A stretch of DNA of 64,000 nucleotides from assembly GCF_037893015.1 (NCBI RefSeq), contig NC_133658.1, forward strand, positions 258,271,856 through 258,335,855. Reading direction: 5' to 3'. How positions within the stretch are numbered: the first letter of the stretch is position 1; the number at the start of each line of letters is the position of its first letter. The position numbers and the translations under genes are program-made. The stretch comes from Macrotis lagotis (lineage: Eukaryota > Chordata > Mammalia > Peramelemorphia > Peramelidae). The notes beneath the pieces were generated by a model. That model was not told the DNA's origin. It saw only the letters and a list, made by a program, of their open reading frames with translations, and did no database searches. Shown here piece by piece: positions 48,029 through 59,249 of this stretch.

Positions 48029-49382
48029 TGTTGCCCTTTGGGCATAATTCCAAATTGCTTTCCATAAAGGTTGAATGAGTTCACAGCTCCACTAACAATG
48101 TATTAGTGTTTCAGATTTCCCACATCCTTTCTGACACTGATCATTGTCCTTTCTGGTCATATTGGCTAATCTGAAAGCTGTAAGGTAATAGCTAAGAGAG
48201 GCTTTAATTTGCATTTTTCTCTAATGAGTAATAATTTAGAGCAATTTTTCATATGACTATGAATTGCTTTGATTTCCTCATCTGTAAATTGCCTTTGCAT
48301 ATCCTTTCACCATTTGTCAGTTGGGGAATGGTTTGTTTAAAAATTTTACTCAGTTCTCTGTATAGCTTAGAAATTATTCCTTTGTCAGAAATACTGGTTG
48401 TAAAATTGTTTCCCAATTTACTGCTCTTTTGATCTTGGTTACAGTGGTTTTGTCTGTGCAAAAGCTCTTTAATTTAACGTAATTAAAATTATCTAGTTTG
48501 TTTTCAATGATGTTCTCCATGTCTTCCTTGGTCATAAACTGCTTCCATTTCCATAGATCTGAAAGGCAAACTATTCCTTGATCTCCTAATTTGCTTATAG
48601 TATTGTTTTATTTTGTTTAAATACTGTATCCATTTTGATATTATCTTGGAAGTATTGATCTAATCCAAATTTCTGCCATACTAACTTCCAATTTTCCCAA
48701 CAGATTTTATCAAAAATAGAGTTTTAATCCCAATAACTGGACTCTTGGATATATCAAACAGCAGATTATTATAATCATTTCCAGCTATTGCATCTAGTCT
48801 ATCCAGTACCAGAGAGTTTTGATGACTAATGCTTTATAATTTGATTTTTGAACTGATAGGCCTAAGCCAACTTCTTTGGCACTTTTGTCATTAAATCCCT
48901 GGAAATTCTCAATTTTTTATTTCTCTATATGAATTTACTTACAATATATTCTATCTCATTAAAATATGTTTTTAAATTTTGATTGGTAGAGTACTAAATA
49001 AGTATTTTAATTTAGGTAGAATTGTCATTTTTGTTATAAAAGCTCGGCCTATCCATGAGCAGCTGATATTTGTCCACTTATTTAAATATGATTTTATTTA
49101 ACTATTTATTTGCATGGGAAGTGTTCTGTAATTGTTTTTGAAAATGTTCTGAATCTTCCTTGGCAGGTAGACTCCCAGGTATTTTATATTGTCTGAAGGT
49201 ACATTGAATGGGATTTCTCTTTATTTTGTATTCTGTAATCTGGCTAAAGTTGCTAATTGTTTTTAGCAGTTTTCTAGATGATTTTTTTTAGGATTCTCTA
49301 AGTCATGTTATCTGCAAAGAGTGAGAGTTTTGTCTCTTGCTTCCCAGTTCTAATTCCCTCAATTTCTTTGTCTTCCCTTATT
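48029..49382 (-). pseudogene. L1 ORF2 remnant, C-terminal part
   Basis: Post-RT/C-terminal coding, beginning in the PKGQQND-type block (48,030) and reaching the region after the RT catalytic box (49,320-49,382, KEIEGIRTGKQETKLSL-like in reverse). It is broken by stops. Confidence 0.8.
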
Positions 49383-50359
49383 TTTTTAATTTTTATTAAA
49401 GATATTATTTGAGTTTTACAATTTTCTCCCCTATCTTGCTCCCCTCCCCCCACCCCCGCACATAAAGCACTCTGTCAGTCTTTACTTTGTTTCCATGATG
49501 TACCTTGATCTAAATTGGATGTGATGAGAGAGAAATCATATCCTTAAAGAAGAGAAGAGGAGTCTAAGAAGAGACAAGATCAGACAATAAGATATCTGTT
49601 TTTTTCTAAATTGAAGGGAATAGTCCTTGAACTTCGTTCAAGCTCCACAGCTCCTTATCTGGATACAGCTGTCACTCTCCTTTGAAGACAGCCCAAACTT
49701 GTTCCTGATTGTTGCACTGATGGAATGAGCAAGTCCTTCAAGGTTGAACATCACTCCTATGTTGCTGTTAGGGTGTACAGTGTTTTTCTGGTTCTGCTCA
49801 TCTCACTCAGCATCAGTTCATGCAAATCACTCCAGGCTTCCCTGAAATCCAGTCGCTCCTGATTTCTAATAGAACAATAATGTTCCATTACATACATATA
49901 CCACAGTTTGCTAAGTCATTCCCCAACTGAAGGACATTTACTTGATTTCCAATTCTTTGCCACCACAAACAGGGCTGCTATAAATATTTTTGTATAAGTA
50001 ATGTTTTTACCCTTTTTCCTCATCTCTTCAGGGTATAGACCCAGTAGTGGTATTGCTGGGTCAAAGTGTAATGCACATTTTTGTTGCCCTTAGGGCATAG
50101 TTCCAAATAGCTCTCCAGAAGGGTTGGATGAGTTCACAGTTCCACCAACAGTGTAATAGTGTCCCAGATTTCCCACAACCCTTTCAACAATGATCATTAT
50201 CCTTCCTCATCATATTGGCCAATCTGAGCGGTGTGAGGTGGTACCTCAAAGAAGCTTCAATTTGCATTTATCTAATAATTAATGATTTAAAGCATTTTTT
50301 CATATGGCTATGGATTACTTTGATCTCCTCATCTGTAAATTGCCTTTGCATATCCTTTG
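49383..50359 (-). mobile_element. 977-bp 5'-truncated L1 with 16-bp TSD
   Basis: It is inserted in the host L1 ORF2 near the RT catalytic region. It begins at a T-rich 3' end with the tract CCCTCCCCCCACCCCC (49,441) and covers only the ORF2 C-terminus. A perfect TSD, TTTGTCTTCCCTTATT (49,367-49,382 and 50,360-50,375), shows a single truncated insertion. Same subfamily as the 32,940 copy. Confidence 0.95.
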
Positions 50360-50375
50360 TTTGTCTTCCCTTATT

Positions 50376-51604
50376 GCTGAAAATAACATTTCTAATACAA
50401 TGTTGAATAGTAGTGGTGATAATGGACACCCTTGTTTCACCCCTGATCTTATTAAGAATGCCTCTAACCTATTCCCATTGCATATAATGCTTGTTGGTGG
50501 TTTCAGATAGATACTGGTAATCATTCTAAGGAAAAATCCATTTATTCCTACACTCTCTAGTGAGGAATTGGTGCTATATTTTGTCATAAGGTTTTTCAGT
50601 ATCTATTGATATAATCATATGTTTTTTGATACATTTGTTATTGATATAATTAGCCATACTAACAGTTTTCCTAATATTGAACCAACCCTGCTTTCCCGGT
50701 ATAAATCCTACTTGGTCATAGTGTAGTATCCCATTGTTAACTTGTAATCATTTTGGTAAGATTTTATTTAAGATTTTGGCATCTATATTAATTGGGGAGA
50801 TAGGTCTATAATCTTTTTTTCTCTGTTTTAACTCTGACTGGTTTAGGTATCAGCACCATATTCGTGTCATAGAAAGAGTTAGGCAGAGTTCCATCTTCAC
50901 CTATTTTGCCAAAGATTTTATATGGAATTGGAATGAATTGTTCCTTGAATGTCTGATAGAATTCACTTGTGAATGATCTGGTCCTGGAGATTTTTTTCTT
51001 AGGGAGTTCAATAATATTTTGTCAAATTTCTTTTGTTTAGGTATTTAATTTCCTCTTTATCTAACATGGGCAACTTATATTTTTTAAATATTCATCAATT
51101 TAATTTAGATTATCAAATTTATTGGCATAGAGATGGGAAAAACAATTCCAAATTATTACTTTAATTTCCTCCTCATTGGTGGTGAGTTTACCTTTTTCAT
51201 TTATGATACCAGCAATTTGGTTTTCTTCTTTCTTTTTTTTAAATCAAATTAACCAGGGTTTATCAATTTTATTTTTTTCATAAAATCAGCTCTTGGTTTA
51301 ATTTATTAGTTAATAGTTTTCTTGCTTTTGATTTTATTAGTTTCTCCTTTTATTTTAAGAATTTTTAGTTTGATATTTATTTGGAGTTTTTTTATTTATT
51401 CTTTCTCTTTTTTTTTAGTTGCATGTTTAGTTCATTGATTTCCTCCTTTTCTAATTTATTCATGTAAGTATTTAAAGATATAATATATCCCCTGACAGCT
51501 GCTGTGGCTATATCCCATAAGTTGTGGAATGTTGTTTTATTATTGACATTCTCTAGGACGAAATAATTCTTTTTATAATTTGTTGTTTGATATACTCCTT
51601 TTTT
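50376..51604 (-). pseudogene. L1 ORF2 remnant, RT domain part
   Basis: It resumes after the 49,383 insertion. RT blocks are visible at 50,315-50,587 ([20 protein letters not shown]) and near 50,960-51,010 (the [17 protein letters not shown] block). The region upstream of RT follows to 51,604, where the THAP12 retrocopy begins. Confidence 0.82.
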
Positions 51605-52510
51605 AAAAAGAAAATTCAAATTTTATTTCAAATTAGACTATACAAAAATTGTTTTTCTTACCAAAACTAACAGTAATATTTTCCTCATTACTCCTAGATA
51701 AACAACAAAATCCTAATCTATTAACTCTCCAGGTTAGATTTACAAGTCAAGATGAGGCATGGAAAAGGCAGAATAAAACACAAACAAGATCAGCTTTTTA
51801 TGTTTGTGAGATTGGCTTCAAGTTCACAGAATATAATATTTGATGTAAACCTCTGAAATGTTCATGAAACAGTTATTGTGGAGCCCCAACAGGGGAAGGT
51901 AAACCACAACAATCACTCATTTATGAGGAACAGCATTGACTCTATTACTTAAATTTTAAGTAAAATCAATCATTTACATTCATTTGATGAAGTCAGAGTC
52001 AACATGGAAATGTTTATGAGTTCATGATATGGATAAACTCTTCTGCAATATGTTTTTCTTTGCAATGGTACAATTTTAAAAAACAAAAAAAATAAATAGG
52101 AGTCAGTGGTCAGTAGTGAGCTTCATTTTAAGTAAAAAATGTTTTCCCACTTCTCCCAATACTTATTTTTTCACAATAACTAAGAAACACCAAACCTGAT
52201 AGTTGGCTTCCCTGGTAATCACAAATTATAAGTCCAAAATGAAGTTAACTAAAATATCTCCAGAGCAGTAGCTATCAGTAGAAATTGCAAATAAATGAAA
52301 GGTAGCATTTCTATATTTTGTAAGATCAAATTTTCAAGCAATTACAATTCATTTAATAGTTTAACATACAGATTATCATGGCTAACATATCCAAATGCAG
52401 TCCAAAGGGCAAGCATCTTCAATGAGTAAGAGGCCTATCAATATCTCAGGGATTCTCTCTCAATCCCCAGTATTTAAATTCAGAGAGAAAAACTATCTTG
52501 GTCAATTTCC
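51605..52510 (-). other. 3' UTR of THAP12 retrocopy
   Basis: Non-repetitive sequence between the stop equivalent and the AATAAA/A-tail. It is assigned to the THAP12 transcript because it lies between the CDS copy and the tail within the same insertion. It contains no second element that I recognise. Confidence 0.75.
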
Positions 52511-54961
52511 TTATGTAATTTCAGTTATTTCTGAATTGTGGGAAGAACTTCTTCTTGGAGGTCCAATTTACTCCTGTAGAATTTTTGATGTAGGTGTCCA
52601 CCATTAAATCTTGTTTATGTTTTATATCAAAGTTTTTGTTAAGCAAAGCCAAGTTACTTGACTGGTAAGCTGTCAAGGCATCTCCCTGCTATTCTTTAAG
52701 ATGTTTTTGACCATTTTCAAATTTCTCATTCTCAACCTTCATTATTGGGAGTATTCAGAGGACTTTAAATAATGCATAAACATTAGGAAAAAATTGATCT
52801 CTGGAAGATGCAGGACTTCATAAATTGTTGCTGGAAGCTCAATATCTTTTCCTCTGTGCTTCCATTTGATTTTCCAACAGTAGTGTTCTGGGGAAAGTGT
52901 GTCTGGATTAGGAAGTTCACTTTTGTCCATATCAGCATGCTATTCCTTTGATGTATTTCATTTCAGTTGATCCATGATAGAGGGCACTAGAGACAAACAT
53001 TTCAGTGATTTGAGCTGCTGCTCAGAGAAGATATCCTTCTGTTCCTGAATGATGTGCTCCACAGTAGGTTTACTAAGGACCTCTTTGTAGTAGCTTTCAG
53101 ATGTCACTTCAGGTTCTAGGTTAGTTTGCTGAAACCTGTGAAATTTTCCAGGGAGTTTAATTTCTATATCTAGCTTAGTGGTCAAATTTGTAGTTTCCTT
53201 AAACCAAATTTCATCATAAACTTCAATATTCTCCATCAACTCATGTAAAGAATGTAACACTGCCGTCAAACTGCTGGCTGCAAAGAAGAAATCAGAGGTC
53301 TGACCTCAAAGATTCTTCCCAAAGGCTGTTGTAAAAGAGAATATATTTTTTAGAACCACAACAGTAACAGTGAAATCAAAATCTACTAATGTGGGGTGGC
53401 TAGGTGGCACAGTGGATAGAGCACTGGCCTTGGAGTCAGGACTACCTGAGTTCAATTCCAGCCTCAGACCTAGATGTGTGGCCTTGGGCAAGGCACTTAA
53501 ACCCATTGCCTTGCAAAGACCAAAAAAAAATATCTACTAATGCACTACCAAGTACTAATTTGGCCAGCAATAAAATTATCCCATCTAACAGTTGTGTCAC
53601 TGTTTATATTATCTGAACGTAAAACAAGTACTTGTAAAAAGCCCACTAAAATCTTAAAGGCATCATGTCTGTCTGTCCATAGTGAACAGCAAATTTCCTC
53701 TAATTCATTACCCTTCTCTTCACTATTCTGAAAGGGAAAAAAGATAGCACTATCAAGTTCCACCAGCAACTGCTGTGACTAATGAAAAAAAGAACAGACT
53801 TCTTCAATTATTCCCAAAGCAACAGACACTCCTACCACAGGAGTGGATTTTGCCAACCCTGTGTTTAAGGCCCAAGAGCAGCAGAGGGTGTAAATGGCTT
53901 GGGATTTTTTTCTCCAAAAGTCTCATGGCCACAACTTTCATCTTCGAAGAAAATCCACTTGAGACAATATAGGACTGGCCCCGACAGTACTCCATATTCA
54001 GGCCCCATTTTTCAATAATAGTGGTATGAAACTTAGCCAAAATTTCAGCATCAGCTTCATAAGAAAGAAAACCTATAGATTCTTCTCTCAAGTTATGTGA
54101 GTGGTCCACAAATCTGGCTAACACTGGTAAGTGCTCCTCTCCAGCTATGTCCACTACATCATCAGTAACAATGGAAAAGAAGTGAGAATCCCAGACTGCC
54201 CTGAGTTTCTCTTCCCATATACAGCTCTCACAGATCTCCAGCATTTGTCTTTGCTGGGTTTTAGAGCAAAACATGTTGACTACTGTTGTCTCAAAGCATT
54301 TCCTCAAAACTTCATCAACACTATTAATTCTACACTCAAGAAGAGCTTGGAAATTATCTGGCATAAAAATGCCTTCTCAAATTTCATCAGTTTCATGGTC
54401 ATCTAAGGGTATATTTTGCTTACTCATAATGACCTAAATTTCAAACAAAGACTTAAGTTAATCTTTATTTTCCTTTTCTCCTAGTGTTAGAGGTAAAACT
54501 TCTTCTTCCTGTTCTCCTCTTTCTTCTCCAACTGCATTTTGAGCACTACTACTACTACTATTTGTTTCTTGATTGCTTTTTTCCCATTAAGAAGTTTCAT
54601 CAAATTTTGCTCCTTCAGTGACTTGATTCCATCTTCACTCAACTCCTTTATTCATTTTCTATGCCTACTATGTGGATTGTTTAGATGACTTGTAGAATCA
54701 AAGAGTGTTGATACAGCATTATCTCAGACAACTATTCTATAAGGGCTACTTTTACAAATCATAGATTACTCAAAGTGTTTGGCACAAAGTTGATAATGCT
54801 TATTGAGTTGATCAGGTGTTTTTTTTTTCCTTCTAAGTCAGCTCTTCTACAATTCTCCACCCATTTTAGACATCAGGCCAGCTCCCACTGGAACCTGAAA
54901 AAGACCAGGACTGATAGAGTACTCTTTTGCATGCAGTTCAGGCTGTGCAGAAGCTCAGCAT
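52511..54961 (-). pseudogene. THAP12: Decayed THAP12 coding region within the retrocopy
   Basis: Domain order is retained. Near codons 5-60 the zinc-coordinating pattern is still visible in shifted frames (SFC...NCMQKST, KWVENCRRADLE, QLCAKHF). Then comes a Ser-rich/acidic linker containing an AGT-repeat (54,545-54,565), a core open for 186 codons (54,364-53,804), the region around ICCSLWTDRHDAFKILVGFL (53,769-53,545), TAVLHSLHELMENIEVYDEI (53,269-52,958), and the C-terminus KSELPNPDTLSPEHYCWKIK (52,930-52,742). The C-terminal end near 52,511 is shifted by a small indel. Confidence 0.9.
53392..53531 (+). mobile_element. tRNA-derived SINE inside the THAP12 retrocopy
   Basis: GGGGTGGCTAGGTGGCACAG head. 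The middle lacks about 17 bp (CCTCAGACCTAGATGTGTGG in place of the usual CACTTAATAATTACCTAG stretch), and the tail is AAAAAAAAA. The TSD ATCTACTAATG (53,381-53,391 and 53,532-53,542) is perfect. It inserted after the retrocopy formed. Confidence 0.95.
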
Positions 54962-55093
54962 CTTTGCCCATCCAGCCTGCCTGGCCTCCTCCCCCTGCCC
55001 CCAGCCAGCCACCTCCCTGCTCCCAGTAGCCTCCCAGCTGCCAAGGAGGCTGGCCCAACTGGGCTGGGGGAAAGGTTGAGGAGGGGAAGAGCA

Positions 55094-55870
55094 ATACACT
55101 CATTCTTTAAAATGAGGTTATTCAGTTTCCAGTTAGTTTTGGTTCTAAATCTCCCTGGCCCAATATTTCATATGATTTTTATTGTATTATGATCTGAGAA
55201 ACATGTATTCATTATTTCTGCCTTTCTTCAATTGATTATTAGGTTTTTATGCCCTGGTACATGGCCAATTTTTTGTGTAAGTGCCATGTGCCACAGAAAA
55301 GAAAGTATATTTCTTTTTATCCTCATTCAATTTCTTCCATATTTCTATCATGTCTAGGTTTTCTAACAATCTATTTGCCTCCTTAAGTTCCTTCATGTCT
55401 ATTTTATGATTAGATTTATCTAAATTTGAGAGCAGGATATTGAAGTCTCCCACTAGTAGAGTTTTGCTGTCTATGTCTTCCTGTAACTCCTTCAACTTCC
55501 CCTGGAAGACTTTGGATGCTGTACCATTGGATGCATACATATTTTGTATTGAAATTACTTTAATGTCTATGGTACCTTTTAGGAGGATATAAGTTTCCTT
55601 CCTTCTCTCTTTTACACCGATCTATTTTTGCAGCTACTTTGTCTGAGATAAGAATTAATACCCCTGCTTTTTTCACTTCAGCTGAAGCAAAATATATTTG
55701 GCTCCAACCTCTTACCTTTACTCTATATGTATCTCTCTGCTTCAAATGAGTTTCTTGTAAGCAGCATATTGTAGGATTCTGGTTTTTAATCCACTCTGCT
55801 ATTTGCTTAAGTTTTAAGGGGGAGTTCATCCCATTCACATTCAAAGTTATGATTACTAATTCTTTATTGA
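55094..55870 (-). pseudogene. L1 ORF2 remnant, endonuclease part
   Basis: It resumes the host L1 beyond the THAP12 copy. The ORF2 start is near 55,845 (LNVNGMNSPLKLKQIAEWIK), followed by the catalytic QETH motif (CCLQETHLKQRDTYRVKVRG) and further endonuclease (DSKTLLVGDFNILLSNLDKS) down to 55,247. Confidence 0.88.
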
Positions 55871-56753
55871 CCTACCTGCTAGCTTCCCTCTGTTTGTATT
55901 TTCCCCTCTTCCCCCCTTATCCATATTCCCCAGTATTTTGTTTCTGAATACCACCCCCTTCAGTGTGTTTGCCCTCCTATATCACTCCTCCCCTTTCTTT
56001 CCCCTTTCCCGTTTTCCCTTTTCCCTTCCCCTCCTTTTGTTATTTCCCCTTTTATTCCCCACTCCCCTTCCCTTTCTCCATCACCCCTCCCCTTTCTCCC
56101 TTTAAATACTTGAAAGGTTAGCTGTTTTATAAGTTAACTGAGTATGTGTAGGTTGACTTTAAGCCAAGTCTGCTGAGAAGAAGATTCAGGTGTTTCTCAT
56201 TTGCTCTCTTCTTCCCCACTGTTACCATAGGTTTTTGTACCTCTTAGTGTAATGAGATTTACCCCATTCAATCCCCTCCCTCCTCCTGTCTCTTTCCTGT
56301 CCCCCTTTTTAAGGAGGTAGTGTTTTTTAGATCATTCTATCTGAGTCATTGAAAATTCTGAGTGTCTGTCACTTCTAGTTCAGTATATTCTATTTAATAG
56401 AGTTAAAATTCTTGAGAGTTATTAGAGTCTTTCTACCAAGTGGGGTTAAAGCCAGTTACATATCTTTAGATAGCAGTCTCATAGACAGATCATGAAAGTC
56501 CATCATTTCTGGCTAGGTATATTCTTTCTGTTAGAGTTACAATTCTCAAGATTTATGAGAATCTTTTTCCCCATGCTGGGTTATAGTCAGTTTCCACTTA
56601 CTGGATAGCAGTGTTTTTTTCCTTTTACAGCCCTCTTTTATTTTTTCATTTTTTTTACCTTTCCATGTGTCTCTTGAACCTTCTGTTTGATGTTCAAATT
56701 TTCTATTTAGCTCTAGTCTTTTCATCAGGAATTTTTGGAGTTCTTCTATTTTG
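55871..56753 (-). other. L1 inter-ORF spacer
   Basis: Pyrimidine-rich on the plus strand (CCTTTCCCGTTTTCCCTTTT, CCCCTCCCCTTTCTCCCTTT at 56,000-56,100), equal to the polypurine spacer of the other L1 copies read in reverse. No gene. Confidence 0.75.
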
Positions 56754-57670
56754 TTAAATGTCCATCTTATTCCCTGGAAGAGAAGGCTCAGCTTTGTGGG
56801 AAAGTAGATTCTTGGCTGCATTCCAAGCTCCCTTGCTCTTCAAAATATCTCATTCCAAAGCCCTTTGATCCCTTAATGTTGATACAGCCAGGTCCTTTGT
56901 GATCCTTACTGTGGCTCATTGATATTTAAATTGTTTCTTTCTGGCTGCTTCCAGGATTTTCTCTTTTATCTGATAGTTCTGTAATTTGGCCACAACAGTC
57001 CTTGGTGTTTTCATTTTAGGATCTTTTTCTGGAGGGGATCAATGTATTCTTTCAGTAACTACTTTGCCATCTGATTCCATGATATGAGGGCAGTTTTCCA
57101 TCACGTGATCCTTTAATATTAAGTCCAGGCTTTTTTTATCTTCAATGTTTTCAGGAAGTCCTATAATTCTCAGATTGCCCCTTCTCGATCTATTCTCAAT
57201 TTCAGTGGTTTTGTTGATGACGTATTTTACATTTTCTTCTCTTTTTTTTCTATATTTTGATTTTGTTTAACTGACTCTTGCTGTCTTATGGAGTCATTAG
57301 TTTCTACAGACTCCATTCTTTTTTTGGGGGAAGAGTTTTCTTCATTAACTTTTTGCAACTTCTTTTCCAATTGGTCAATTCTACTTTTTAAAGAGCTTTC
57401 CATTTGGCCATTTGAGGTTTTGAGAAAATTATTTTCTTTTTTTGCATTTGCCCAATTGAGGATCTGAGAGAATTATTCTCATTTCGTATTTATCCAATTG
57501 ATGATGTGAGAGATTTATTCTCATTTTGTAATTGTTCAATTGTACTTTCTAAGGATTTGTTTTCTTGTTGCAAGGTCTTAATTGTCTCTCTCTAATTTTC
57601 CAGTAGATTTTTAAGCTCCTTCCTTATTTCTTCAAGAAATCTTTCTGTGCCAAAGACCAGATCCTATTCT
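56754..57670 (-). pseudogene. L1 ORF1 remnant
   Basis: The stop equivalent lies at 56,754-56,756 after the NKMDI-like end. The RRM/CTD is at 56,820-57,240 and the coiled coil at 57,330-57,620, in which repeats like AATTGAGGATCTGAGAGAAT are antisense to the 'QIQNENNSLRSS' units. The start codon is lost: where CAATTCAT is expected (57,660) the sequence is CAGATCCT. Inactive. Confidence 0.82.
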
Positions 57671-58545
57671 CCTCAGAGGTTCTATGTCTTTCTGAGTTAG
57701 GGTCTTTTCCTTCCAAGAATTTTTCTATGGATACACTTTTCCGCTGACCCTTCTTCATTTTTCTAAGACCTTGAGTTGGGGAGGGACTGGTTCACAGGGC
57801 CTTGGGATCACTAGAGGCTTTACTCACTGAGTGTAATTTCTCTGTCTGGCCAGGATGAGGTGTTGTTTGCTTTTTCTGGAGTGTCTGTGACCTTGATTGA
57901 GGCCTTTTCCCTTTGCTTGAAAGGAGGATTTGGAGCTGTTGAATTCTTTTGCCTTCAGTCAGTGGTGCTCTTTACCCTGGCCTGAGGTCATTCATCAGCT
58001 GGGCTTGTTCTTCTGCCTACACCTGGGTCTGAGGCAGAATTAGTCTGCAAATGTTTGTTCTGGGAAGAGACCTCAGCAGCAATAGAGGCATGGACTCTGA
58101 GTTCTTCAGACTAGAGGAGCCTAGGGTTGGAGTCCGCAGCTCTCCTGCACCAGAACTCTACCCTGCAGCCCTGTCCGCAAGCTCCTGAGGGACAGCACCA
58201 ACACAAGTGCCTCTGCTCCCTAGTTGACTCAAGTGCCTGCTGTCTAGACCCACTGCTGATCCAGCAGGTCCAGCTCTCGGGCCCTCAGACTCCAGGCTCC
58301 AATTCAGTTTCTAATCTGCTTCATCTGGGGCTGATCCTCACTCTGAGCCCAGGCTCCCCCACCAGAATTCGTCCTTTGCAGTTGGGGGAGACAAATCCTG
58401 AGGTAGATGTTCTTTCTCCTGGCTTTTCTTTCTGCATTTTTGTGGGTCAGATTTCTTTTACGAGGTTTGTTTCATATGATAGATGTGGAAAGATCAGGAG
58501 ACTTTAGAACTGTGCCTGTCTTCTCTCTACCATCTTGGTGGGAAG
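57671..58545 (-). promoter_or_regulatory. L1 5' UTR
   Basis: GC-richer ~870 bp between ORF1 and the 5' terminus (reverse of TTCCCACCAAGATGGTAGAG). A 126-codon plus-strand frame (58,127-58,507) lies antisense in this UTR. It is Pro/Leu/Ser/Gln-rich, matches nothing I know, and is attributed to the UTR composition. Confidence 0.75.
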
Positions 58546-58699
58546 TCTGAAAAGTTGTTTTAATCTTTTTTGAGTGTGGAGGAGCAGAATTTTTAACTAC
58601 TGTGTAGAGGCTTCATTATTGTTTTGTGGGAAAAAGCTCTAGGACCATGCTAACTTCACAAAGGTATATTGACTTCACCCCAAAAGCCCTAGAGAGTGC

Positions 58700-58871
58700 T
58701 ATTTCTTTATTTTTTATTTTTTAAATCTTATTAATTTAGGACAATGGGGTTAAGTGATTTGTCCAAGGTCACACAGCTAGACAATTATTAAGTGTCTGAG
58801 ACTGGATCTGAATTCAGGTCTTCCTGACTCTAGGGCCAGTGCTCTATCCCCTGCACCACCAAGCTAGCCCC
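58700..58871 (-). mobile_element. tRNA-derived SINE
   Basis: Reverse element: ACAATGGGGTTAAGTGATTT to CACCAAGCTAGCCCC, preceded by an A/T-rich tail. Moderately diverged. Confidence 0.92.
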
Positions 58872-58879
58872 TCTTCATT

Positions 58880-59095
58880 CTCTGTTTCTTTAAATGCTTA
58901 TTTTTACTTTGAATTCTTGGTTCAACCTTAGCTCCTTTGATTTCTAAGAATAGAACCTGCTGAATCTTGTTTGATTTATACTTTGGTTTTAATGTATTTT
59001 CATGGTTTCTTTCTGGTTGCTCAATTTTTTTTTTTGCTATGTAGAAACTCTGGAATTTGGCTATATTATTCAAATTATTTTCTTTGTCCACCCTC
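58880..59095 (-). mobile_element. Old L1 ORF1 fragment, minus
   Basis: GGTTTCTTTCTGGTTGCTCA followed by AACTCTGGAATTTGGCTATA resembles the ORF1 CTD region of other copies (compare 23,590-23,680 and 56,930-57,000). A 75-codon Lys/Asn/Gln-rich frame spans it. Weak similarity. Confidence 0.45.
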
Positions 59096-59249
59096 TCTCA
59101 ACCAAAACTATGTGTGAAATCTTGCAAAACATTTCTATAGCAACTATATGGTAGTTATATAGTCTTCAGAGTTCATCTGTTCTTTCTTTGGTAGACATAA
59201 TTTTTTTCATAATTCATCATTTGAAATTGTCTCAAGTAAAAATTTCATT

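Larger units (their letters stand above)
51605..55093 (-). pseudogene. THAP12: Full-length processed THAP12 (PRKRIR) retropseudogene
   Basis: This is an intronless copy of the whole THAP12 mRNA. THAP12 (P52rIPK/DAP4) has an N-terminal THAP zinc finger and a long hAT-transposase-like region, and is described as a regulator of P58IPK/PKR signalling. From 5' to 3' on the minus strand: GC-rich 5' UTR (55,093-54,962), start ATG 54,961-54,959, THAP-domain remnant, body, stop equivalent 52,513-52,511, ~900-bp 3' UTR, AATAAA at 51,627-51,622 and a short A-tail at 51,604. The body is clear: KWGLNMEYCRGQSYIVSSGF (54,364-53,804 block), ILVGFLQVLVL, VYDEIWFKETTNLTTKLDIE, WKHRGKDIELPATIYEVLHL. Damage: TGA in the THAP domain, TAA after LCAKHFE, more stops, a frameshift near 53,920, a TAG near 53,778, and a SINE at 53,392. 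Span without SINE is ~2.3 kb, the size of the THAP12 CDS. No function is likely. Confidence 0.93.
48029..58545 (-). mobile_element. Near-complete L1 (minus), split by two insertions
   Basis: Host L1 segments are 48,029-49,382, 50,376-51,604 and 55,094-58,545. Removing the L1 at 49,383 and the THAP12 retrocopy gives about 6 kb in normal order: 5' terminus (CTACCATCTTGGTGGGAAGT at 58,528), 5' UTR, ORF1, spacer, ORF2. The extreme 3' part (about 0.7 kb) is absent at 48,029, where an older L1 abuts. No SINE interrupts the host coding regions themselves. Confidence 0.88.

Noticed and set aside
53804..54364. 186-codon THAP12-like frame as a functional gene
   Set aside because: It is an open piece of a processed copy that has upstream stops in the THAP domain, a downstream frameshift and a SINE. 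No splice structure or promoter evidence.
58127..58507. 126-codon plus-strand frame
   Set aside because: Antisense to an L1 5' UTR, GC-rich, no motif.
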